DNA of 18,831 nt from Thermodesulfobacteriota bacterium (GCA_003645605.1 QNAY01000001.1:1-18831); one strand, 5' to 3'. Counted from the stretch's first letter, positions 7,759 through 15,161 are shown. Numbers and translations are program-made. Notes: generated by a model not told the origin, from the sequence alone.

Positions 7759-8481
7759 TTATTCTTCCTTCTCCGCTGCCTCTTTCTTCTCAGTACCTTC
7801 GGCACTCTCAACCGCCTTTTTCTTTGCAACCGGCTTTTTCTTGGTTTTGCCGGCGACAGCCGCCTTGCTTTTTTTTGCCTCACCACCCTCAGCCTTCTCC
7901 GGCTTAGGCGGCGCAGGAACAACTGGAACACGCTTCCTGGGCGGCTTGAGCTTGCCTTCTTCCTTGGCCTTACGATAATTCATAAGCAACTTGCGTTTAT
8001 CCAGAATACACTCTTCTTTTGTATACCTGGCAAACTCGAATTCTTGTCCTAAAACAATGGCATTTTTCGGGCATACATCTTCACAGAAACCGCAGAATAT
8101 GCATCGCAGAAGGTCTACTTCAAAGGCTGCAGGATATGTTTTTGCAGCATACTTCTCTTCCTCGCCTTCCTTGCGCTTGGCCTTCTTTATGGTAATACAC
8201 TGTGCCGGGCAAATTTTTGCGCACATACCACAAGCAATACACATCTCCCTGCCCTTGTCGTCCCGTTGCAACATATGCTCGCCGCGAAAGATAGGAGATA
8301 TTTCCCTGGTACGATCTTCCGGGTACTGCCAGCATGTTGGAATCGTATGGGGCCCAGGCCTCCAGCACGCCTTAAAATTGAACCAGAAGTGTCCCCATGT
8401 GAGCTTCATACCCTTCAGGATCTCCCACAGATAGATCCGTTCACTCAGGGTGTATTCCTTTTTGACAACCGGTTTGGCCAT
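7759..8481 (-). CDS. nuoI: Complex I iron-sulfur subunit I with an unusual Lys/Ala/Glu-rich C-terminal tail
   Basis: NuoI carries the two [4Fe-4S] clusters (N6a and N6b) that pass electrons toward the N2 cluster in NuoB. Both ferredoxin motifs are complete: Cys81, 84, 87 and 91 (CIACGMCAKIC) and Cys127, 130, 133 and 137 (CIFCGFCEDVC). The N-terminal part (EILKGMKLTWGHF) is the membrane-surface helix region. Residues from about 179 to 240 form a low-complexity tail, first Pro/Lys-rich (KPPRKRVPVVPAPPKPEK), then Lys/Ala-rich (KTKKKPVAKKK), ending acidic (EKKEAAEKEE). Typical NuoI proteins end near the start of this tail, so about 60 residues are extra. The tail is encoded in frame with a clean stop. 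GGAG lies 6 nt before the ATG at 8481. Confidence 0.97.
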   Translation of the reverse strand: MAKPVVKKEYTLSERIYLWEILKGMKLTWGHFWFNFKACWRPGPHTIPTCWQYPEDRTREISPIFRGEHMLQRDDKGREMCIACGMCAKICPAQCITIKKAKRKEGEEEKYAAKTYPAAFEVDLLRCIFCGFCEDVCPKNAIVLGQEFEFARYTKEECILDKRKLLMNYRKAKEEGKLKPPRKRVPVVPAPPKPEKAEGGEAKKSKAAVAGKTKKKPVAKKKAVESAEGTEKKEAAEKEE

Positions 8482-8493
8482 GATGTGCTCCGA

Positions 8494-9540
8494 CTAGACC
8501 GTAAGCTGAATAAACAGCGCAGTAATGAAGATATTAAACAGTGCAAGAGGAATCAGCCCTCTCCACCCAAGACCCATAACCTGATCATACCTGAACCGAG
8601 GCAAGGTCCACCTGACCCACACAAACATCCATAGGAAGAATGATACCTTTAAGAAAAATATACAGAAAGACACTATCCCCCATGATATGGGTCCTAGATA
8701 TGCGCCTAGATCAATATACGGCATATGCCAAGAGCCAAAATACAGGGCGACAATAATACCGGATATCGTCACCAGGTTTACATACTCCCCGAAGAGATAA
8801 AGCCCCAATCGCATTGAACCATATTCTGTATGATAGCCTGAAACAATTTCGCTTTCCGCCTCAGGCAAGTCAAACGGCACACGATTGGCCTCTGCATATG
8901 CAGCCACAATGAACAAGATAAATCCCAACGGCTGCTTGAATATCCCCCAATTTGGCAAAAATCCCAAAAAAGTCCCCTGCTGGGCAAGAGAGATGTCTCT
9001 CAAGCTGAACGTGCCATACACAAACACAATACCCAATAAAGCCAGACCCAGTGGCACCTCGTATGAAACCATCTGCGCGGTGGATCTCAGACCTCCAAGA
9101 ATCGAATACTTGTTGTTGGAGCCCCAGCCACCTAGTATTACCCCATACACTGCCATGGAACCAATGGCCAATATATAAAGAAATCCGATATTTACATCAG
9201 AGACCTGGAGTATTATTTCCTTGCCTCCAAGAACAATCTTGTCCCCAAAAGGCACGACCGCGTAAGCTGAAAAGGCCGGAACAGAAAAAAGCAAAGGGCC
9301 AATAATATAGAGAAGCTTTTGAGCCTTTGTAGGTATTATCTCTTCCTTGGTAAAGAGCTTGATTCCATCTGCCAAGGGCTGGAACAATCCCCAAGGACCA
9401 GCGCGGTTCGGACCGGGCCTATCCTGTATCAAAGCTGCACCTCGCCTTTCCACCCAGGTCATGACCACGGCTATGAGCAAAACCCATACCCAGATGCCAA
9501 CGACCTTAATAATTGCGATTAGCCAGTCATCCATGGACAT
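8494..9540 (-). CDS. nuoH: Complex I membrane subunit H (quinone-site anchor)
   Basis: NuoH joins the peripheral and membrane arms and forms much of the quinone channel. The 348-residue protein has the expected eight or so helices and the conserved loops: GPNRAGPWGLFQPLADGIKL (residues 43-62) and the acidic PFDLPEAESEIVSGYHTEY (222-240), part of the path coupling quinone reduction to proton movement. Start at ATG 9540 follows AGGAGG closely; the next ATG at 9534 (MDDW) is better spaced and could be used instead. It lies only 8 bp after nuoD, exactly where nuoE, nuoF and nuoG stand in 14-gene nuo operons. Confidence 0.97.
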   Translation of the reverse strand: MSMDDWLIAIIKVVGIWVWVLLIAVVMTWVERRGAALIQDRPGPNRAGPWGLFQPLADGIKLFTKEEIIPTKAQKLLYIIGPLLFSVPAFSAYAVVPFGDKIVLGGKEIILQVSDVNIGFLYILAIGSMAVYGVILGGWGSNNKYSILGGLRSTAQMVSYEVPLGLALLGIVFVYGTFSLRDISLAQQGTFLGFLPNWGIFKQPLGFILFIVAAYAEANRVPFDLPEAESEIVSGYHTEYGSMRLGLYLFGEYVNLVTISGIIVALYFGSWHMPYIDLGAYLGPISWGIVSFCIFFLKVSFFLWMFVWVRWTLPRFRYDQVMGLGWRGLIPLALFNIFITALFIQLTV

Positions 9541-9548
9541 CAGCCTCC

Positions 9549-10694
9549 TTACCGATCCAACTCGCCGGCAATAACGTTAAGACTACTGAGACAGGCAACC
9601 AAGTCAGCTATCAGTTCCCCCTCGACCAACTCGGGAAAGGCCTGATAGATCATATAGCACGGGGGCCTTATCCTTATTCTATAAGGCTTGGCGGAACCGT
9701 CGCTCTTTACAAAAAAGCCCAGCTCCCCGTTGGGAGACTCAAGAGCACTATACACCTCGCCTGCCGGGGGTTTGATGACCTTGGGCACCCTTGCCATCAA
9801 GGGGGCGTCGGCCGGCATCTCCTTGTAACGCTTGTATGCCTGATCAATGATCTTAATCGACTCCTCCATCTCGATCATACGCACGATATAACGATCAAAT
9901 ACGTCTCCATTTTTTCCAACCGGCACTTCGAACTTGAATTTATCATACATGCAGTAGGGTTCATCTATTCTCAAGTCCCTCTTGACCCCGCACGCCCTCA
10001 GGCAGGGACCTGTAAAGCCCCAGTTCAGAGCGTCCTCTGCTGAAAAGGCACTGATACCTATGGTACGGTCCATCCAGATACGGTTATGAGTAAGGAGCTT
10101 TTCGGTTTCATCATTGGCCTTTCGCACACCGGGCTTGAGCTCTTCCCACCTCTGCTCAAAATCATCAGGCAGGTCGGCATCCACTCCGCCGATACGGCCG
10201 AAGGTATTTGTCAGCCTTGCGCCGTTGAACCACTCAAATATCTCGTAGATCTCTTCACGCTGTATGATAAGATAGAAGAATGGCGTAAAAGCCCCAAGGT
10301 CCACGCCAAGTATACCTATGCAGACCTGGTGATCTGCGATCCTGGCAAGTTCCATCATGATGACCCTAATAAGCTGGGCCTTCTCAGGAACCTCAACACC
10401 CATCAACTTCTCCACAGCCATCTCATATGAAACATTGTTGGGAATGGCGGAACAGTAGTTAAGCCTGTCAGTAATAGGAATGAATTGATGATATGTAAGA
10501 CTCTCGCCCAGCTTCTCCACGCCACGGTGAAGATATCCTATCTCAGGGTCAACTTTTATCAGAGATTCTCCGTCGGTCAGAGCAATCACCCGGAGAGTGC
10601 CGTGCATAGCCGGATGAGAAGGACCAATATTTACAGTTACGTAGTCACCTGTATCGTGACTGGTCTGAGGAGTGGGATTCTGATTCACCTTCAT
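9549..10694 (-). CDS. nuoD: Complex I 49-kDa-type subunit D (quinone-reduction site)
   Basis: NuoD, descended from the [NiFe]-hydrogenase large subunit, forms the quinone-reduction pocket with NuoB. The 381-residue form starts at ATG 10694 with AGGAG just upstream, 5 bp after the nuoC stop; a longer in-frame reading to 10787 overlaps nuoC and is not family-like. Quinone-site residues are present: His27 and His31 in NIGPSHPAMHGTLRV and Tyr80 in DRLNYCSA, matching the His and Tyr of the characterised Thermus subunit. The C-terminus (LNVIAGELDR) is the normal end. It is separate from nuoC, not a CD fusion. Confidence 0.97.
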   Translation of the reverse strand: MKVNQNPTPQTSHDTGDYVTVNIGPSHPAMHGTLRVIALTDGESLIKVDPEIGYLHRGVEKLGESLTYHQFIPITDRLNYCSAIPNNVSYEMAVEKLMGVEVPEKAQLIRVIMMELARIADHQVCIGILGVDLGAFTPFFYLIIQREEIYEIFEWFNGARLTNTFGRIGGVDADLPDDFEQRWEELKPGVRKANDETEKLLTHNRIWMDRTIGISAFSAEDALNWGFTGPCLRACGVKRDLRIDEPYCMYDKFKFEVPVGKNGDVFDRYIVRMIEMEESIKIIDQAYKRYKEMPADAPLMARVPKVIKPPAGEVYSALESPNGELGFFVKSDGSAKPYRIRIRPPCYMIYQAFPELVEGELIADLVACLSSLNVIAGELDR

Positions 10695-10699
10695 TTCTC

Positions 10700-11272
10700 C
10701 TAATCGTCGTAGTTCAGGTGACGTTCTTCCCCCTGCCCTTCCAAGGGGTAATCCTTGCGAAGGGGATATGCCGGAAAGTCGTCCCACATCAGGAGTCTCT
10801 TAAGATTAGGGTGGCCCTTAAAGCGTATGCCGAACATATCAAACACCTCCCGTTCAGGCCAATCCGCAGCCTTCCACACGGGAGTCAGGGTGTCCACCTC
10901 CATATCACTCTCTTCCACGCGAACCTTCACCTGCAGACGCTCATTTCGTTCAAGGCAAAGCAGCAGGTAAACTACTTCATAGCGGGGAGAAACCGGCCCT
11001 TTATCTTTTGGTTCTTCTTCTGTCTCAGCACCCTCACCTTCTTCTGTTTTCTTCTTGGGCTTTTTCTTGGGCTTATTCAGGTCGAGATTATCCACCCCCA
11101 ATAAGTCACTCAAAAAATCAAAACCCAGACCGGATGTGTCCCGCAAAAGGCGCATCACGTCAACCACGCTCCTCTTTGGAACTTCCACACTGAGGTCGCC
11201 TTGACATTCAATCATAGCCACAACAAAATTATTAGGTCCGAGACACTGTTCCACTCTCTTCTTGAGATCCAT
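10700..11272 (-). CDS. nuoC: Complex I 30-kDa-type subunit C with a charged internal insertion
   Basis: NuoC is a structural subunit of the connecting arm, packed against NuoD and NuoI. The 190-residue protein ends with the family signature WPEREVFDMFGIRFKGHPNL followed by KRLLMWDDFPAYPLRKDYPL (residues 138-177). Between DLLGVDNLD and RYEVVYLLLCL, where usual NuoC proteins have a short loop, about 30 residues are inserted (roughly 64-95): first basic (NKPKKKPKKK), then acidic (TEEGEGAETEEEPKD). The reading frame is intact. The start ATG lies 2 bp after the nuoB stop, so translation is probably coupled. Confidence 0.96.
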   Translation of the reverse strand: MDLKKRVEQCLGPNNFVVAMIECQGDLSVEVPKRSVVDVMRLLRDTSGLGFDFLSDLLGVDNLDLNKPKKKPKKKTEEGEGAETEEEPKDKGPVSPRYEVVYLLLCLERNERLQVKVRVEESDMEVDTLTPVWKAADWPEREVFDMFGIRFKGHPNLKRLLMWDDFPAYPLRKDYPLEGQGEERHLNYDD

Positions 11273-11274
11273 GG

Positions 11275-11781
11275 CTACGTACCCACCAATAAGTCAGAGT
11301 GCTTCTTATGTGTAATAGGCTGACTCTTTTCAGTCTTTTCGATAAACATCAACAAGGCCTGCAACAGGGCCTCAGGCCTTGGAGGACACCCCGGAATGTA
11401 AATATCCACAGGCACGAGTTTGTCAATACCCTGCAGCGTGGAATAGGTCCTGAAAACGCCTCCACTGCAAGCACAGGCACCCATGGAAATAACACACCTG
11501 GGTTCAGCCATCTGGTCATATACCCTCTTGAAAGCAGGGGCCATCTTCAAGGTTATAGTCCCCGCCTGTATCAGCACGTCTGCCTGACGCGGAGAAAAGC
11601 TGGGTCGCTCCGCCCCGAATCTTGCCATATCGTAACCTGCGGCCAGAGCACACATCATCTCGATACCACAACATGCAGTACCATAAGGGAGAGGCCACGG
11701 TGATCTTTTCCGTCCCCAGTTAATCAACCACTCCAGCTTGGTGGCTATCCATCCACCACCATTGTATGCCTCAGTTGCCAT
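11275..11781 (-). CDS. nuoB: Complex I subunit B, carrier of iron-sulfur cluster N2
   Basis: NuoB holds the terminal [4Fe-4S] cluster N2, which reduces quinone. The 168-residue protein contains the four ligands in the family's spacing: adjacent Cys37-Cys38 ([13 protein letters not shown]), Cys103 ([11 protein letters not shown]) and Cys132 ([20 protein letters not shown]). Cys105 is an extra cysteine in the loop where E. coli has asparagine. It follows nuoA by 13 bp. The C-terminal 15 residues ([14 protein letters not shown]) are polar and variable. Confidence 0.97.
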   Translation of the reverse strand: MATEAYNGGGWIATKLEWLINWGRKRSPWPLPYGTACCGIEMMCALAAGYDMARFGAERPSFSPRQADVLIQAGTITLKMAPAFKRVYDQMAEPRCVISMGACACSGGVFRTYSTLQGIDKLVPVDIYIPGCPPRPEALLQALLMFIEKTEKSQPITHKKHSDLLVGT

Positions 11782-11794
11782 ACGCCTTATCCCC

Positions 11795-12160
11795 CTAATC
11801 CCACTCTATTGCGCCTTTTTTAATCGCATAAACAAGACCGGCCAACAAGACCCCTACAAAGATAAATATCTCAAAAAAAGCGCCCCACCCAATTGCAGCC
11901 AATTCACGATATCTGACAGCCAAGGGATAGATCAAGATTGTTTCCAAATCGAATACCAGAAATAGTATTGCAACAAGGAAATATTTGACATCATAACGGG
12001 TGCGGCTGGGGTCCAAGAGTGGCACACCGCATTCATAAGTACTGTGTTTGGCGGCGTATGGACGAGAAGGCCCAAGGATGTAAGCTCCGCCAAGCATGAG
12101 GATCACCACCAGCAGCGACATGCCAAGATACATGACAATGGTCTCAAAACCGCTCATCAT
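11795..12160 (-). CDS. nuoA: Complex I membrane subunit A, first gene of the nuo operon
   Basis: NuoA is a three-helix membrane subunit at the quinone end of complex I. The 121 residues contain the family motifs [20 protein letters not shown] in the long loop and [16 protein letters not shown] in the second helix, with the conserved acidic residues Glu43 and Asp71/Glu73. The start is ATG at 12160 (a second ATG follows immediately), with GAGGAGGG about 10 nt upstream. It is the promoter-proximal gene of nuoABCDHIJKLMN; all ten downstream genes lie on the same strand with gaps of at most 84 bp. Confidence 0.96.
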   Translation of the reverse strand: MMSGFETIVMYLGMSLLVVILMLGGAYILGPSRPYAAKHSTYECGVPLLDPSRTRYDVKYFLVAILFLVFDLETILIYPLAVRYRELAAIGWGAFFEIFIFVGVLLAGLVYAIKKGAIEWD

Positions 12161-12203
12161 GTCAATAGCCCTCCTCTCTAAATAGATCCCAAACCGTTAA
12201 TGG

Positions 12204-12238
12204 TGCAAAAATCGCTGAATCACACTTCAGTTTCAGCG
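12204..12238 (-). terminator. Terminator-like hairpin in the nuo leader (possible attenuator)
   Basis: On the minus strand CGCTGAA (12238-12232) pairs with TTCAGCG (12219-12213) across a 12-nt loop and is followed directly by ATTTTTG. It lies between the predicted promoter and the nuoA ribosome binding site. The stem is only 7 bp and the U-run is 5, so it would be a weak terminator; attenuation is an inference. Confidence 0.3.
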
Positions 12239-12253
12239 CCATTATTAAGAATA

Positions 12254-12281
12254 ATTATTATTCAAGTATTATTGGTGTCAA
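12254..12281 (-). promoter_or_regulatory. Predicted sigma-70 promoter of the nuo operon
   Basis: On the minus strand a perfect TTGACA (12281-12276) is followed after 16 bp by AATAAT (12259-12254), five of six matches to the -10 consensus, inside an AT-rich stretch. It reads toward nuoA and would leave a leader of about 85 nt. Confidence 0.5.
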
Positions 12282-12436
12282 TGTATATTCTTTTCCACAT
12301 TCAAAGTCAAGGTACTGTTTTTAGCCCTTGTCCATGCTTAACATCACCGACTTTGGTGAATTGAACTATCACAAGAAAACCCGGCTGTCAAGACAAAAAA
12401 TGAATCCTCACTCAGTAAACTTGGACGACATTTGAA

Positions 12437-12451
12437 CCCGTGAACGGTTAC
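12437..12451. repeat. REP-like repeat, inverted copy
   Basis: CCCGTGAACGGTTAC is the exact reverse complement of 171-185. It lies in the gap between the small ORF and the nuo promoter; GGTTAC recurs 8 bp further on. Fifteen identical bases in opposite orientation about 12.3 kb apart, both intergenic, suggest members of a dispersed repeat family. Confidence 0.55.
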
Positions 12452-12459
12452 GAATATGG

Positions 12460-12657
12460 TTACCTGCTATGCCTTGATTGAGCAGATGTGACTGTCCGGT
12501 ATACAAGCTCAAAAACCTCTTCAAAGGAAGTAGGTGTGACCCTTCCCATTTCTACAAATTTTATTACTATTTCCTTTGTGACCTTGAGTATCAGCTCAGC
12601 TTCACGAGATTTTTGATCTCGGCCCTGGTCTTTATTCTTGTGTTGAGAGTCAGACAT
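12460..12657 (-). CDS. Small conserved-looking hypothetical protein
   Basis: This is a 65-residue ORF. ATG at 12657 has GAGGG three to four bases upstream, a good ribosome binding site. The first 20 residues are polar and probably disordered (MSDSQHKNKDQGRDQKSREA). Residues 21-57 form an amphipathic helical segment, LILKVTKEIVIKFVEMGRV then TPTSFEEVFELVYRTV. This layout is the kind seen in small uncharacterised deltaproteobacterial proteins, and I note a loose resemblance to the helical N-terminal part of Ros/MucR-type regulators, without their zinc finger. No function can be assigned. It points the same way as nuo, about 180 bp upstream of the nuo promoter, and the tRNA lies behind it. Confidence 0.65.
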   Translation of the reverse strand: MSDSQHKNKDQGRDQKSREAELILKVTKEIVIKFVEMGRVTPTSFEEVFELVYRTVTSAQSRHSR

Positions 12658-12686
12658 TTTCCCTCAGTTCCATGGCTATAAACAAT

Positions 12687-12734
12687 AAGGCCCCTGCTGC
12701 AGAAGAAGGCCAATTCTCATTAGCAGTGGCCCTT
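12687..12734 (-). terminator. Imperfect inverted repeat, possible terminator of the tRNA transcript
   Basis: AAGGCCCCTGCT (12687-12698) and AGCAGTGGCCCTT (12722-12734) are near-complementary arms around a 23-nt loop. On the minus strand the structure lies downstream of the tRNA and is followed by TATTGTTTAT, only loosely U-rich. The role is inferred. Confidence 0.3.
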
Positions 12735-12791
12735 ACTTATTAAGAAAAACCCGGAAAGGCCCTCCCTATAGTAATCTGTAATTTTTCAAAT

Positions 12792-12867
12792 TGGTGGAGC
12801 TGGGCGGGATCGAACCGCCGGCCTCTTGAATGCCATTCAAGCGCTCTCCCATCTGAGCTACAGCCCC
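12792..12867 (-). tRNA. tRNA-Ala, anticodon GGC
   Basis: The 76-nt minus-strand sequence folds as a full cloverleaf: acceptor GGGGCTG with CAGCTCC (one G-U pair), D-arm region TAGCTCAGATGGGAGAGC, anticodon stem CTTGA/TCAAG around loop ATGGCAT (anticodon GGC, reading GCC and GCU), T-arm GGCGGTTCGATCCCGCC, discriminator A and an encoded CCA. It lies back to back with ubiD. I see no duplicated 3' end nearby that would mark an integrated element. Confidence 0.97.
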
Positions 12868-12879
12868 GCAAGCGAAATT

Positions 12880-12908
12880 TTATTAACATACGTGCCTGTT
12901 AGCGTCAA
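12880..12908 (-). promoter_or_regulatory. Possible promoter of the tRNA-Ala gene
   Basis: On the minus strand TTGACG (12908-12903) is followed after 17 bp by TAATAA (12885-12880), ending 12 bp before the mature tRNA 5' end. The -35 is strong, the -10 weak. Confidence 0.35.
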
Positions 12909-12954
12909 GAAGGGTATGATAAGATTTACAGAAAATGAAAGGTAGGTAGAAGCC

Positions 12955-14406
12955 ATGGCGTATTGCGATCTTCAGGATTTTATCAAAAAACTTGAAAAAC
13001 ATGGAGAACTTGTAAGAATCAAAGAACCTGTGAGTCCGGTCCTTGAGATAACAGAGATCACTGACAGGGTCTGCAAACTGTTTGGACCGGCCCTTCTCTT
13101 TGAAAACGTCCTAGGATTCAATATGCCTGTGCTTATGAATGCCTTTGGGTCCTACAGGCGAATGTCCATGGCCCTGGAAGTGCCCAACCTCGACTCCCTT
13201 GGCGATGAAATCCTGGATTTTATCGAATCAGAGGCCCCTGACACCCTATTAAAAAAACTGAAAGTAATACCCAAGCTTAAACGCTTAAAAAACGCCTTTC
13301 CAACGACTGTCAAAAAGGCCCCCTGTCAAAAAATAGTCTACAAAGGTGAGGACGTCGATCTGACCCGCCTTCCGGTGCTTCACTGCTGGCCCGAGGACGG
13401 AGGTCCTTTCATAACATTGCCATTGGTCTTTACCCGCCATCCGGAGACAGGAATCAGAAACGTCGGCATGTACCGCATGCAGGTCTTTGATAAAAATACA
13501 ACAGGCATGCACTGGCATACCCACAAAGGCGGAGCGCATCATTACAGGGTTGCCGAGCGCATGGGACAGCGCCTGGAAGTTGCCGTCGCCATAGGGCCTG
13601 ACCCGGCCATGACCTATGCGGCAACCGCCCCGCTTCCTGACGACGTAGACGAATGCGTCTTTGCAGGATTTTTAAGAGAAGAGCCGGTCGAGCTTGTAAA
13701 ATGCCTTACTGTGGACCTGGAGGTCCCGGCCTCATCTCAGATAATTCTTGAAGGATATGTCGAACCCGAAGAACGGCGAATCGAGGGTCCTTTTGGCGAC
13801 CATACCGGATATTACTCCCTGGCTGACCAATACCCGGTCTTTCATGTAACCTGCATGACCCTCAGAAAAGACGCTATCTATCCGGCCACCATTGTCGGCC
13901 GACCTCCACAGGAAGACTGCTACATGGCAAAGGCCACTGAACGCCTCTTTCTTCCTATGATAAAAAAGACTTTGCCTGAAATTGTGGACATGAATCTCCC
14001 TCTTGAGGGCGTATTCCACAACCTGGCCTTTATATCCATTGACAAGCGGTATCCCGGCCATGCCCGCAAAGTAATGCATGCCCTCTGGGGCCTCGGCCAG
14101 ATGATGTTCTGCAAGATAATCCTTATCTTTGACAACGAGGTGGACGTGCAGGACCTGTCCCAGGTACTATGGCGTATGGGTAACAACATAGACCCCAGAA
14201 GGGACATAGTCTTTGCGGATGGGCCGGTAGATGCCCTTGATCATGCGGCACCACTCCCCCTTTATGGTAGCAAGATGGGTATAGACTGCACCAGAAAGTG
14301 GGCGGAAGAAGGGTTCACAAGACAGTGGCCGGATGTAATAGCAATGGAAAACGAAATCATCAAAAAGGTTGACAAATTGTGGCCAAAGCTGGGACTCAAA
14401 ACATGA
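12955..14406 (+). CDS. ubiD: UbiD-family decarboxylase (prenylated-FMN dependent)
   Basis: UbiD-family enzymes reversibly decarboxylate aromatic or unsaturated acids with prenylated FMN made by UbiX. At 483 residues it has the family's usual size. The cofactor and metal segment is NVGMYRMQVFDKNTTGMHWH (169-188) plus KGGAHHYR; the catalytic triad appears as Arg174, Glu277 and Asp282 (RIEGPFGDHTGYY). Overlap with ubiX (ATGA at 14403-14406) and the nearby ubiA prenyltransferase suggest decarboxylation of a prenylated quinone precursor. In a menaquinone-using anaerobe this would fit the late futalosine-type pathway, though no mqnABCD genes are in the window to confirm it. An aromatic-acid (de)carboxylase of catabolism is a less likely alternative. 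ATG at 12955 is preceded by AGGTAGG-like bases. Confidence 0.92.
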   Translation: MAYCDLQDFIKKLEKHGELVRIKEPVSPVLEITEITDRVCKLFGPALLFENVLGFNMPVLMNAFGSYRRMSMALEVPNLDSLGDEILDFIESEAPDTLLKKLKVIPKLKRLKNAFPTTVKKAPCQKIVYKGEDVDLTRLPVLHCWPEDGGPFITLPLVFTRHPETGIRNVGMYRMQVFDKNTTGMHWHTHKGGAHHYRVAERMGQRLEVAVAIGPDPAMTYAATAPLPDDVDECVFAGFLREEPVELVKCLTVDLEVPASSQIILEGYVEPEERRIEGPFGDHTGYYSLADQYPVFHVTCMTLRKDAIYPATIVGRPPQEDCYMAKATERLFLPMIKKTLPEIVDMNLPLEGVFHNLAFISIDKRYPGHARKVMHALWGLGQMMFCKIILIFDNEVDVQDLSQVLWRMGNNIDPRRDIVFADGPVDALDHAAPLPLYGSKMGIDCTRKWAEEGFTRQWPDVIAMENEIIKKVDKLWPKLGLKT

Positions 14407-14987
14407 TGAAGGATAAAGGCCGGGAGCCAATCCTTCTTGCAATCACCGGAGCCAGCGGGTCTATCTACAGCCTTAAATTAATAGAAATCCTAAAAGACCT
14501 GGGCCAGGAGGTCCATCTTATCGTATCAAGGACAGGGGAACAGGTCTCCAGGATTGAGATCAAGAAAGATGGCTTTCAGACCCTGACCCGGGCGGCACAC
14601 ACAGTTTACAGCCCGGATAACCTGGCCGCTGCCCCCGCAAGTGGTTCAAGCAGGTGGAAAGCCATGATAATCATCCCTTGTACAATGGGAACCATGGCAT
14701 CCATTGCTCACGGATTCAGCCAAAACCTGATCCACAGGGCGGCTGACTGTTTCCTGAAGGGACGTAGGCCCCTTATCCTGGTTCCCAGAGAAACCCCCTT
14801 GAATCGAATCCACTTACAAAATATGCTGTTGGCAGAAGAGGCCGGGGCCGTAATATATCCTGCAATGCCCAGCTTCTACTATCAACCCGGAAATATTGAT
14901 GAAATGGCATCATTCTTTGCCGGCAGGTTGGCGGAATTCATAGGACTCGAAGTAGAAGGCCTTAAGAGGTGGCATGGAATTGATTGA
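14403..14987 (+). CDS. ubiX: UbiX-family flavin prenyltransferase
   Basis: UbiX attaches a dimethylallyl group to FMN, making the prenylated FMN used by UbiD. The 194-residue protein has the flavin-binding N-terminus ILLAITGASGSIYSLKLIEI, IIPCTMGTMASIAHG (90-104), and the conserved LILVPRETPLNRIHLQNM (124-141) and PAMPSFYYQPG (153-163) segments. Start ATG at 14403 overlaps the ubiD stop as ATGA, so the two are translationally coupled, as expected for enzyme and cofactor maker. Longer in-frame starts lie inside ubiD and are not family-like. Its stop codon is immediately followed by the 126-bp palindromic element. Confidence 0.95.
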   Translation: MMKDKGREPILLAITGASGSIYSLKLIEILKDLGQEVHLIVSRTGEQVSRIEIKKDGFQTLTRAAHTVYSPDNLAAAPASGSSRWKAMIIIPCTMGTMASIAHGFSQNLIHRAADCFLKGRRPLILVPRETPLNRIHLQNMLLAEEAGAVIYPAMPSFYYQPGNIDEMASFFAGRLAEFIGLEVEGLKRWHGID

Positions 14988-15113
14988 TGATTCCGCTGAA
15001 AATACCCCATCTGCTGCGTTGCTTCGATTCCCTCGTCACTGCGGCGTACGCTTAGTACGCCTCATTCCTCGAGAATCTCGCGCCTTGCATCTGGAGCATT
15101 TTGAGCGGAATCA
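14988..15113. repeat. 126-bp imperfect palindromic intergenic element (REP/MITE-like)
   Basis: The ends are perfect inverted arms, TGATTCCGCT (14988-14997) and AGCGGAATCA (15104-15113). The centre is GGCGTAC-GCTTA-GTACGCC (15043-15061). Between them the arms remain partly complementary, for example ATCTGCTGCGTTGC on the left against GCGCCTTGCATCTGG on the right. The element starts at the base after the ubiX stop. The transcript could fold into one long hairpin and may limit read-through from ubiDX into ubiA. I recall similar palindromes in deltaproteobacterial genomes, which I cannot verify here. Confidence 0.7.
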
Positions 15114-15133
15114 TATTTCATGACTTTTTGCAG

Positions 15134-15139
15134 TATAAT
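15134..15139 (+). promoter_or_regulatory. Possible -10 element upstream of ubiA
   Basis: A perfect TATAAT lies 23 bp before the ubiA GTG, just after the palindromic element. No good -35 hexamer is found at 16-18 bp (TCATAT at 15111-15116), so this is weak evidence. Confidence 0.25.
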
Positions 15140-15161
15140 CATTTGATAATAGGATAGTTGC

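Noticed and set aside
10695..10787. In-frame N-terminal extension of nuoD by 31 residues.
   Set aside because: It lies entirely inside nuoC and does not resemble NuoD; ATG at 10694 has its own ribosome binding site.
12792..12867. tRNA-Ala as an attachment site for an integrated element.
   Set aside because: No integrase and no duplicated tRNA 3' end were seen in the window; flanking genes are core metabolism.
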